Part shown: in pieces, positions 55,722 through 64,000 of the stretch
How the letters are laid out: each line of letters starts with the position of its first letter
How positions within the stretch are numbered: position 1 is the stretch's first letter
Assembly (NCBI RefSeq): GCF_030269925.1
Contig: NC_085131.1
Location: forward strand, 10,215,501-10,279,500
DNA: 64,000 bases
DNA from: Bombyx mori
Taxonomy: Eukaryota > Arthropoda > Insecta > Lepidoptera > Bombycidae
Reading direction: 5' to 3'
Position numbers and translations under genes: made by a program
The notes under the pieces: generated by a model
Database searches by the model: none
The model's input: the letters and a program-made list of their open reading frames with translations, nothing else
Told to the model about the DNA's origin: nothing

Positions 55722-56345
55722 TTGAGTTCAAGCGTATCTGTAGCTGGGAAACAACTAGAGCGGGTACGACAGTACAAGTATTTAGGGGCTTGGGTAAACG
55801 AAGCATGGGAATCTGATCAAGAAATCAAGACCCGGATAGAAACTGCTCGAGCCTCTTTTAATAAAATGAGGAAAGTTCTTTGCTGTCGTCAACTGAATAT
55901 AAAGCTCCGAGTCAGGCTACTCATGTGCTATATCTGACCTATCGTCATGTATGGTTGCGAAACGTGGACCCTGAAAGAGGACACTACAAGACGCCTACAG
56001 GCATTCGAGATGTGGTGCTACCGTCGCATGTTACGCATTGGTTGGACGCAGAGGGTCAGGAACGAAACCGTGCTTCAGCGCGTTCATATGTCCCGGAAAA
56101 TGCTGCCTGCTATCAAAAAGCGCAAGATAGAGTATCTCGGCCACGTGCTCAGGAACGATCGATACATGCTGCTCCAGCTGATAATTATGGGCAAAGTGGA
56201 CGGAAAGAGACGTGCTGGGCGAAGAAAGAAATCATGGCTCCGGAATATCCGGGAGTGGACCGGTATTGCCTCCGTCGAACAGCTGTTCCGGCTGGCTGCA
56301 GATAAAAACGAATATAGAAAGCTAACGGCCAACCTTCAGGATTGA
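55722..56345 (+). pseudogene. RTE-like LINE reverse transcriptase C-terminus, one stop
   Basis: One frame of 208 codons is broken only by TGA at 55935-55937. Before it stand VRQYKYLGAWVNEAWESDQE and the RIETARASFNKMRKVLC region; after it YGCETWTLKEDTTRRLQAFE, CYRRMLRIGWTQRVRN, YLGHVLRND and GKRRAGRRKKSWLRNI. These are the RT-connection and C-terminal motifs of RTE/BovB-like or related endonuclease-RT proteins. The catalytic core lies upstream in intact elements and is absent. GAAGAAGAAGAAGG follows the end, a simple-repeat tail. The single stop sits where the family usually has Trp (TGG to TGA), so decay is slight. Confidence 0.8.
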
Positions 56346-56907
56346 AGAGGCACTGGAAGAAGAAGAAGGAAGTTCTATGCTGACTTCAATTGATGATTGT
56401 TCTCCAAATTTAAAAGTACCTATTATTTGACTGGTTCTTATGAATGTTCTTGAATTTTATAAAAAAAAACATTTATAACTACAGTCGCCATCTAGCGACA
56501 TATGCGCGAACCTTTTGTTTCCGAGAAAGGGTCGTCTCGTTGGACCATTAATTTCCTAAGGGAACTCCACACCCCGAGGGTCCGTACCATGAGGCTGTTT
56601 TGAAATTTAAAAATGAGTTTTTAATTTTCGTTTTTCCTTGAATATAATTTTAGAAATGGTTATATTTTTATATCGTAAATCAATTGCGCTTCGTTCCATG
56701 AAAGGCGGAGTGGGTACTAATAGTTAATTTATAATCTCTCGCACACTGCGGCGTGATTCGAATACTAGCCCGTGAAAATATTCCGAATTGCCATTTTTTC
56801 CGTTTTAAAGAAAACCATTCATGATGTACAAAAAGTATGTAGACTCGAAATAATGCTTGATCATATTAAAACGGTATAATTTATAAATTTCACGCAATTA
56901 GGCTCTG

Positions 56908-56972
56908 AATTCACTAGCCCGGTGACGCTGATGTGGTCTCTCCAGACCATCAGCTGAGGTAGGAAAAAAAAA
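56908..56972 (+). mobile_element. SINE-B 3' end
   Basis: AGCCCGGTGACGCTGATGTG, then TGGTCTCTCCAGACCATCAG and CTGAGGTAGGAAAAAAAAA. Same terminal segment as at 47015-47082. Confidence 0.7.
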
Positions 56973-56999
56973 TCTGAATTCCATTTTTTCATTTGTTAT

Positions 57000-57710
57000 C
57001 TTATCATACATCGTTATTTCTAAAGGAAAAACAAAATACTACCTTAAAAAGTTTGAACATTGTAAACTAATACCTACTCGTACATTTCATTTTGCTATTT
57101 GAACATTTTAAATCTCATTTAGAGTTAGAAATTACTGTGACGCAAAGCTTGTTTCCTAACAGGGATTTTGTAAATGAACCTAGTAACTTCGTCCCAATGT
57201 TTATTCATCCTTACATCTTATTTAGATATCCTTCATTTATGTGTAAACCTACATTAAATTATTGTGTCCTTCGAATAAAATATCAAAAATTACCATACAC
57301 TTTCGACCTATATTTCAACTGTTTTATCTTTAGCATTCCAATATTACACATCGTGGTATATCAAAAATTGGCTTTAGAATTAAATACGTAAATGACCCGA
57401 GTAGATCCGTTTATAATTTTTGAGGTCGACTAATGTGGAATTCGTTCGAGTCGTATTCGTGACGACAAATCGTGGTACCGGGTGGGAGGGACGCGGTTTT
57501 ATCATCACGCCCGGCGACTATCCTTTAGTAATGTAATGAAAAATTACCTTCACCTGATACGGCCCCGACTTTTTGTTCTAACGCTTTGCCCCTGTATTAA
57601 TAAGAATAGTAATTAATGAATCGCATCGTGAATTAGTATGAATTATGCTGTTCAAAAAAGTGTTTTTTTTTTATACAATGGTTAGTTTTTTTCACATATA
57701 GCAGATGAGC
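57000..57710. other. Unassigned DNA
   Basis: 57000-57390 is AT-rich and featureless. 57400-57600 has more CpG (GTGGTACCGGGTGGGAGGGA) but no motif I can name. Confidence 0.35.
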
Positions 57711-57713
57711 TCG

Positions 57714-57793
57714 TAATAAGCATTATGGTGAGTGAAAGCTATTGCCCATAGACATTAGTAACATCAGCGAGACAGGTAAGCCACTGCCCATCG
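57714..57793 (-). mobile_element. Element C, old
   Basis: CATTATGGTGAGTGAAAGCT to AAGCCACTGCCCATCG; the 5' boundary agrees with the family, the 3' end is gone. Confidence 0.5.
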
Positions 57794-57836
57794 TTGAAGA
57801 TTATTCCAAACATTGTTATTCTAAATTGTTATTATT

Positions 57837-58085
57837 CTTACTGGTGGTAGGACCTCTTGTGAGTCCGCGCGGGTGGGAACCACCACCCCACCTATTTCTG
57901 TCGTGAAGCAGTAATGCTTTTCGGTTTGAAGGGTGGGGCAGTCGTTGTAACTATACTTGAGACCTTAGAACTTATATCTCAAGGTGGGTGGCGCATTTAC
58001 GTTGTAGATGTGTATAGGCTCCAGTAACCACTTAAAACCAAGTGGGCTGTGAGTTCGTCCACCCATCTAAGCAATAAAAAAAACA
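57837..58085 (+). mobile_element. SINE-A, headless, fixed 5' end
   Basis: TTACTGGTGGTAGGACCTCT to CCATCTAAGCAATAAAAAAA. A clean copy showing the stem TGGTGGT/ACCACCA at its 5' end. Confidence 0.88.
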
Positions 58086-58714
58086 ATTTTCTTGAAGGAG
58101 AATATTTTTCAACAAGATTCGCCTTTTCAAGATACAAACCATATTTACGTTTTGTACGTCTTACATTGCGGACTCCCGTAATATGAAATCACCGAAACGG
58201 TAGTTCTTTGCCCAGTTAATATATTTTTCTCAAGTTAATCATTAGTAGTTTAAGAAGCTATTCCAGCTACGCTTGGGCGGTATTAATAGTGTTTACTTAA
58301 TAATAACTTAATAAGTAACTTATCAGTACTCTGATTTCAAACCTACACAATCTATACAGTAGGACGTATTTAGTTTGTTTTATTCCTCTGCATGTTTACG
58401 TAGTTAAGGAAGGTAGATTAATGTCATTCTACAAGACTTCGACTTTAAGCATTGTGTGATGATTTTCCGCTGGATCGTCTTTAAGCTGATTACTACCTTA
58501 TAGTACATGAGCTTACCTACCTTTTTATGACAGCAATTAAATAATATCATTCAAATTATTAATACAGATTACAATACGTGTAATGTTTTACAGATTTATA
58601 ATTTAAATCGTTGTAAAATGGAAGCAGATATGATATAGGCTTGCTAATTTTGTTTCAGTGAAGACCATATACAATGGATACCTACATGCAATATTCATTT
58701 AACGAAATTTCATG

Positions 58715-58940
58715 TTCTGTCACTGGTACTGGTAGAGTGTCTTGTGAGCCAGTACGGGGAGGTACAACGAGCTTGCCTATTTTTATTGCGAAGCAGTAAT
58801 GCATCCAAGTTTGAAGGTCGGGACAGCATACATTTAATATACGATTGAGATTTATAGCACATTTTTCAAGGTGTGTGGCAGCTTCATTGGCTCCAGTTAC
58901 CACTTAACGTCAGGTAGACCGTGAACTCGATAAAAATACT
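58715..58940 (+). mobile_element. Old SINE-A copy
   Basis: GGTACTGGTAGAGTGTCTTG, GCGAAGCAGTAATGCATCCA, and CACTTAACGTCAGGTAGACC are collinear with SINE-A but diverged. Confidence 0.6.
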
Positions 58941-59161
58941 TACACTCGGTACGTTAGAATCTACTTTATTGGAGTTTTAATAGTTTTGCAAGAAAATAAA
59001 AAAAAAACAAGCTTTTCACAAAAAGTCAAAGCTCAATTCATTGTTGTCCGTGTACGCATCTTGTCTCCCGCAAGACTGCATCAGAAATGCGTACTTAACC
59101 CTCCCGGAATCGAACCACCCCAATCTCGGCTCCCCACCCAACACTAACCCCAGCCTCAGCG

Positions 59162-59182
59162 GGTGGACTTTTAATGTCCACC
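59162..59182. repeat. Short hairpin
   Basis: GGTGGAC and GTCCACC pair around TTTTAAT. A B-box-like GGTTCGATTCC lies nearby on the minus strand (about 59110), without an A box. Confidence 0.5.
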
Positions 59183-59645
59183 GCCTTTGAATTAATTCAC
59201 GAATTATCCTCAATCATTTTGGGGAAATTTATTTTAACAGTCGAACAATTTTGGACCTTCCATCTTAAATCTTAACGCTTATTTCAGTTACAAAATTGCA
59301 CTAAAAGTAGATCACTGTCCGTAAAAATATGATATCCACAGTACTACTTTCTTTGGTGAAGCACGCTCTTAGCATTTTTGTTTATTTTGAACGAATTACT
59401 GCTATATTTCATTAACGATAAGATTGAATTTGGCTAAGCACATTTTAGTACAGATACGTCTGGTCCCCTAGTGCAGAATGGAGGCGCAATAATTTAAGCA
59501 AAAGGGTGGAAAGCGACGGAGAGTTCTTTTTGGAGTTTGTGCGAGTGAGATGTGCGTAGAGGTCGAGAGGGTGCGGGTTAAACGCGTTCCAGGATCGGAT
59601 TCAAGAGATCCATTGGGACTTTTTAATACTTTATAGTAAACTTTT

Positions 59646-59756
59646 TTTTACTGGTGCTAGGATCTCTTGTGAGCCCGCACGGGTAGGTACCACCATTTGC
59701 CGTGAAGCAGTAATGCGTTTCGGTTTGAACGCCGGGGTAGCCGTTGTAACGATACT
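59646..59756 (+). mobile_element. SINE-A fragment, fixed 5' end
   Basis: TTTACTGGTGCTAGGATCTC to AGCCGTTGTAACGATACT. The copy stops where the foldback at 59757 begins and does not resume on the other side. Confidence 0.8.
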
Positions 59757-59925
59757 AAAAATAGAAAATAAATTTATTGTAGGTAAACAAAGCAAGGGGT
59801 GCTTTTTAAGATATTATCAAAATGATAATTCTCTCATAAAAACTCATATCTGACAATAAAACATTTATAACTATTAACACGACGCACACCAAGCTTTTTT
59901 TACAATAAATTTATTTTCTATTTTT
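59757..59925. mobile_element. 169 bp foldback / MITE candidate
   Basis: Perfect 25 bp inverted repeats: 59757-59781 (starting AAAAATAGAAAATAAATTTA) and its complement at 59901-59925. It directly abuts the truncated SINE-A. No target duplication is evident. Confidence 0.7.
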
Positions 59926-60017
59926 TAATCGGACTTTCTATAAAAGCGTGTTTTTTAGTTTTCTTTAAACTATTATTTAGCTGAGATTGACAGATAAGCT
60001 AATGGTCCCCCTTGGGT

Positions 60018-60225
60018 TAAGCAGTTACAGAGCCTCATAAACACGCCAAGCTGGATGCCGATACTCATTTTGAGACGTTACAAATCGTGCGTTTCAAATC
60101 GCTAGTTTGGATAACCGCTATCCAACCCAGTTACAGTCAGATAACAGCTTAGTAACTGAAACAGGTAGAACGGTGGTAACGTCTCGCATGGGTGACAACC
60201 ACCCCGAACTCACGGATAAGCAAGA
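60018..60225 (-). mobile_element. Very old SINE-A copy
   Basis: TTGGGTTAAGCAGTTACAGA, TCATTTTGAGACGTTACAAA and AACAGGTAGAACGGTGGTAA keep the order of SINE-A motifs, heavily diverged. Confidence 0.45.
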
Positions 60226-60372
60226 CGTTTTTTTTTAATTACACAGATGGGCCACGATCTCGCAACTCACTCGGTGCCAAATGGTTACCAGAGCTCATTG
60301 ACATTTCGACGAGAATGCCACCACCTATCTAGACACTTGAAGATGAAGTTCATTTGAAATTGTGAATTTGCT
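60226..60372 (-). mobile_element. Very old SINE-A 3' fragment
   Basis: TTTTTTTTTAATTACACAGA, CGGTGCCAAATGGTTACCAG and AGAATGCCACCACCTATCTA follow SINE-A order. It sits beside another old copy in the same orientation. Confidence 0.45.
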
Positions 60373-60427
60373 GTCCCTTAATTTAAATTAACTGCGACTT
60401 ATAACTTTACTGCTTTGAAGCAGATTA

Positions 60428-60712
60428 AGATTTCTTTTTTCCTACGTAAGCTGATGGTCTGGAGAGACCATTTCAGCGTAGCCTTAACTAGTGGGTGAGC
60501 TCACGGGGCTCACACCTCACGACGTTGCTGACACTAATCCCAGCAAGAGCAATACTTCGCAGAACCTTCCACCGGATCGGAAACGCGACCCACTGAGAAG
60601 ATCCGGCGAGAAACTCAGTGGGCTGTGTCTGTGACTTAATTTAACCGCCAAGCCCTTCGTCGCCAGCGACAAGTTCGACGGGAACGATGACCGGCAGTAT
60701 AAGGGAGGATGG
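60428..60712 (-). mobile_element. SINE-B, longest copy
   Basis: From TTTTTTCCTACGTAAGCTGA through AGTGGGTGAGCTCACGGGGC, AGCAAGAGCAATACTTCGCA and GAAGATCCGGCGAGAAACTC to CAGCGACAAGTTCGACGGGA and ACCGGCAGTATAAGG. It extends about 100 bp further 5' than the other copies, useful for defining the family. Confidence 0.8.
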
Positions 60713-60719
60713 TAGTAAT

Positions 60720-61688
60720 TAACACCCAAAAGCATTATGAAGAAAGTCGTCCTGTGTACGTATGTCGACGTGCAAAATTTAAGACTTAAGATGCTCAACC
60801 TTAATATGCCAGACGAAGCGTTCGTTGAGCACTGTATACTGTGAGGGTCCCTTACTGATATAAAATGGGTAAACATTCATATGTATTCTATTGGATTGCA
60901 AAAATTGCGCAAAAAGTATAGATTTTTGTTTTTATTTTGAAATGCAAAATACTTACCAACGATTTTGTTATTTTACAGATTACATCAAAGCTGAAGATTA
61001 TTTCGAAAATCTGAAAACGAAAAACATAAAATTAATTTATATAAAGATTTGAAACTTAATTTACACATGCCACTAGTTTGTGGTCATTTGGGCAATTTTA
61101 GGTTAGAGGCTGATCCATTTCATTACATAGTTAAGCTATGATCTCGCAATCCTTCTCTGGCAGCCATCAACACCCCAAATAGGCCGACGCTGCGAATGCT
61201 AAAAACGTACCCCTTTTACCCCTTACCCCGATTTTTAAGCCTACTCCCTCCTCCCCCTAACTCCCGGGTTAGCCAGAGCTACATTTATGCGCAATAAATT
61301 TTGACCGCCAACGCTCATTCAAAATGGCGTCACTCCTACCATTCTTAACAAAGGAAACTGAATCCTATCCACTACCGTTACAATCACATGTCGCTCTACC
61401 CTAAACGAGGAACAGGGTCTATGTAAAAGAAACGCGTCCGGAATTTTGAAAAGCAACTGGGAGCTTGACAAAAATTCTCTTTGTCTGTTCGAGTTAAGGG
61501 CGATTTTCGTTTGATGTCCTTATTGCGGAACTACCACTTCGACGGGGGAGTTTCACTATTTACCTAACTTTAGATTTCGTGTATGTCTCATTTGTCTTGG
61601 TTATAGTACGGCAATAAAGACGATTGGTCTGGTGGTTGATGGCCTATGAAACCGTTATGTTCTGTTTTATTTGAAATTTTAATTGTGT
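60720..61688. other. Unassigned DNA with a C-rich patch
   Basis: 61200-61275 is C-rich (CCTACTCCCTCCTCCCCCTA) and CAAAATGGCGTC near 61319 resembles a YY1/Pho site. No exon or element recognised. Confidence 0.35.
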
Positions 61689-61689
61689 T

Positions 61690-62022
61690 CTTTTTTTTTG
61701 TTGCTTACGTGGGTGAACGAACTGACGACCCACCTGATATTAAGTGGTCACCGGAGTCTATAGACATTTACAACGTAAATGCCGCCACCTACCATGAGTT
61801 ATGAGTTCTAAGGTCTCCGTTTTTACAATACAACGACAGCCCCACCCTTCAAACCGAAACGCATTACTGCTTCACGGCAGAAATAGGCAGGGTGGTGGCA
61901 CCTACCCGTGCGGACCCACAAGACGTCCTACCACCAGTAATTACGCACATTCTAATTTTGCAGGCTGGATTTTTATTACACGATGCACCGGACGTTTTAC
62001 CCTTTAAGCCACGACGACGACA
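61690..62022 (-). mobile_element. SINE-A with internal deletion
   Basis: The 3' end TTTTTTTTTGTTGCTTACGT, full body and TTTTTATTACACGATG, which then joins directly to CACCGGACGTTTTACCCTTT of the head. The central GACTTCCACGG domain and the B box have been deleted. Confidence 0.85.
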
Positions 62023-62277
62023 ATATTTAAATTATTTTGCAATATTTACATTATTTTGACTATTCAAATTCCTTTTCAAGACTTTTTTATTTTATTATTC
62101 AACATACTTTCATCGACATTAAAATGTCAGATTGACTTGAAAAAAACTATATACGTATCAAACACTGTCGACAACACAACAAGTTTATTGCTTTGCCAGG
62201 ATCAAGATTACTAGGCAAAGAATAATATTATTTTAATTTATATCAACCTGCTATGTATTGAAGTGTGTTTTTTTTTA

Positions 62278-62663
62278 TCTAATATATAAAATTCTCGTGT
62301 CACAATGTTCGTTCCCATACTCCTCCGAAACCGCTTGACCGATTCTCATGAAATTTTTTATGCATATTCAGTAAGCCTGAGAATCGGCTACCATCTATTT
62401 TTTCATACCCCTAAGTGATTAGGGTTGTCCACTCCTAAAATTTTTTTTTTATTTGGACTTTTTTTTTGTTATAATGAGGTATTATGTGGTTGAATGAGGT
62501 TTTGTTATTTTTATTATATATTCCCTCATCGTTCACAGCACTACATACCTCTTTCACTCATTTACCACATCCTTACACACTTACAATAAGTTATTTTTTT
62601 TTTCTACACTAGAAATTCCCTAGAAATCTTATATATGGCAAAACTGTTTGCCGGGTCAGCTAG
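62278..62663 (+). mobile_element. Helitron-like element H4
   Basis: A-TCTAATATATAAAATTCTCG at the start and GCCGGGTCAGCTAG-T at the end; 386 bp. The 3' end is the same as H1 while the body differs (CCATACTCCTCCGAAACCGC). Non-coding. Confidence 0.75.
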
Positions 62664-62923
62664 TCTTTCTATATATTTTACTTATAAACATCTACGCGTT
62701 TAAGAAACCACAACGCGATAACGTTGCATATCTTAGACAACAATTAAATATACGATTTTACCAACTTTAAATGGCTAAGCGCAATATGAGCTCCCGCGGA
62801 TCTGCATTGGCATTTGCACTTAAAATAGAAACTATGGCGTTGGGAATCAAGAAGTTAAAACATCGCTGCTACGGGCGGCTGACGCGAATTAGATTCTCAA
62901 GTAGGTCAGGGTCGTATAACTAA

Positions 62924-63123
62924 TCCATACTAATATTATAATAGTGAAAGTGTGTTTATTTGTCCTTTTATCGCGTTGAAATGAAGCAATTTTTTGACGT
63001 GACCTTTTTTTTTAATTGTAGTTTTCGATTAGTAGCTCGGACTTCTCCTAATATCCCATTTTATCCCGAAAAGCCATCTCATACCCACGGGAATGTATGT
63101 TTTATTATTTTTATAAAAAAAAA
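62924..63123 (+). mobile_element. Helitron-like 5' part (H5)
   Basis: TCCATACTAATATTATAATA after A, then GTGAAAGTGTGTTTATTTGT, is the common lepidopteran Helitron 5' end. Its 3' end is missing; an inverted H3 copy begins at 63124. Confidence 0.55.
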
Positions 63124-63380
63124 ATTGCTGTACGCGTCCGCTTCGCCGGGCTTTTAAAATTAACATTATTATTTCTCACCCCTACAAAGATTATCATTAA
63201 CGCCCCTAAAACTGGTGTAGGGAGTCCAACACTCATATAAATATTATCTCATATAAGCCTATCCATTAAGTACATGCATTTTCTACATGGATACCAAGTT
63301 TCAAGTCAATCGGATGCATGGTTCAGTAGTTATAACGGAACATCCATAAACAGCACTGTAGATTTATATATTAGCATAGA
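63124..63380 (-). mobile_element. H3 Helitron-like element, 3' tip lost
   Basis: TGCTGTACGCGTCCGCTTCG (CTAG missing) to ATTAGCATAGA-T(63381). It contains the uninterrupted AACTGGTGTAGGGAGTCC site that is the target of the retroposon at 35290-35566. Confidence 0.75.
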
Positions 63381-63499
63381 TGTATAGATACGTTATTGCT
63401 TTCGCTTAACTTAAAAGATAGGCTCTGATTTGTGTCTAGATCGGTGTGTGTTGAGTCAGCGGGTGTTTAGTTTATTTTTACATTACAGACATCTCTAGC

Positions 63500-63678
63500 G
63501 ATGTTTTTACCCAGTGGGTCGCGTTTCAGATCCGATGGTAGATTCGGCGAAGCACTGCTCTTGCTAGGGCTAGTGTTAACAGCTCCCCCAGGTTACAGCC
63601 TCGAGAGGTCACCGACTCGGCCGGAGAATCTACTATGAGGTATCCTTCGAGGTTATTAGAATAGGTAGGAAAAACAAA
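63500..63678 (+). mobile_element. SINE-B-type copy, diverged
   Basis: TTACCCAGTGGGTCGCGTTT, GGCGAAGCACTGCTCTTGCT and the end TTAGAATAGGTAGGAAAAA; has the variant tail. Confidence 0.65.
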
Positions 63679-63707
63679 AAATGTTTTTATCGTGCTCACG
63701 AATTGTA

Positions 63708-63953
63708 TTTTTTTTTTTATTGCTTCGATGGGTGGACGAGCTCACAGCCCACCTGGTGTTAAGTGGTTACTGGAGCCCATAGACATCTACAACGTAAATG
63801 CGCCACCCACCTTGAGATATAAGTTCGAAAGTCTCAAGTATAGTTACAACGGCTGCCCCACCCTTCAAACCGAAACGCATTACTGCTTCACGGCAGAAAT
63901 AGGCAGGGTGGTGGTACCTACCCGCGCGGACTCTCAAGAGGTCCTACCACTAT
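63708..63953 (-). mobile_element. SINE-A, headless, fixed 5' end
   Basis: TTTTTTTTATTGCTTCGATG to CAAGAGGTCCTACCACT. On the element strand it starts AGTGGTAGGACCTC, the shared boundary. Confidence 0.88.
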
Positions 63954-64000
63954 TATAGTATTTTGGTGATATATTTTGAAACTTTTTCTTAAACACGCTG

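Noticed and set aside
63692..63958. 88-codon frame, and similar frames in other SINE-A copies
   Set aside because: These are translations of the non-coding SINE-A; the same peptide pieces recur at each copy.

Overview
The window is AT-rich animal DNA crowded with transposable elements. The commonest repeat is a tRNA-derived SINE that I recognise from memory as the Bm1-type SINE of Bombyx silkmoths. With lepidopteran-type Helitrons, a jockey-clade LINE, RTE-like LINE stubs and a mariner, this points to Bombyx mori or a close relative. No database search was possible, so family names are from memory. I recognise no exon of a host protein gene, no functional tRNA or rRNA, no operon and no CRISPR array. 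It reads as an intergenic region or a very large intron.

Family names used below. SINE-A is the tRNA-headed SINE of about 440 bp (probably Bm1), with a 3' end reading CTAAGCAATAAAA. SINE-B is a retroposon related to the 3' UTR of a jockey-clade LINE, with a 3' end reading AGGTAGGAAAAA. Element C is a roughly 110 bp retroposon running from GTAGGCAG to CTGCCTACAAGGGCAATAAAA. H1 to H5 are non-autonomous Helitron-like elements: they start with TC, end with CTAG and insert between A and T.

Layout. 1-7.8 kb: a SINE-A inverted pair, a LINE stub, an H1 Helitron, a second tRNA-SINE, a GC-rich island with YY1-like and GC-box sites, and a foldback hairpin. 7.8-20.9 kb: a 154 bp TA-flanked MITE, a GC-rich island with a perfect X-box, a frameshifted LINE C-terminus, an RTE C-terminus, several SINEs and two adjacent Helitrons. 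20.9-25.5 kb: a complete but frameshifted mariner, a young 5'-truncated jockey LINE with an 11 bp target duplication, a foldback element with internal tandem repeats, and an RTE stub. 26-36.3 kb: Helitrons, one nested in another and one split by a retroposon, a 52 bp perfect palindrome, two LTR-like segments and a GA tract. 36.3-38.9 kb: featureless AT-rich DNA. 39-50 kb: many SINE-A copies, LINE tails and an LTR-like segment. 50-64 kb: a 225 bp MITE with a 6 bp target duplication, another tRNA-SINE, an H2 Helitron, an RTE reverse-transcriptase C-terminus, another foldback and a Helitron cluster.

The elements relate to one another rather than forming a pathway. SINE-A and element C share a 3' tail, suggesting they are copied by the same LINE machinery. 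SINE-B shares sequence with the 3' UTR of the jockey LINE present here. Many SINE-A copies lack the tRNA head and begin at one fixed point, the base of a predicted hairpin. The strongest directly visible structures are the MITEs with target duplications, the nested insertions, the 52 bp palindrome and these fixed 5' ends.
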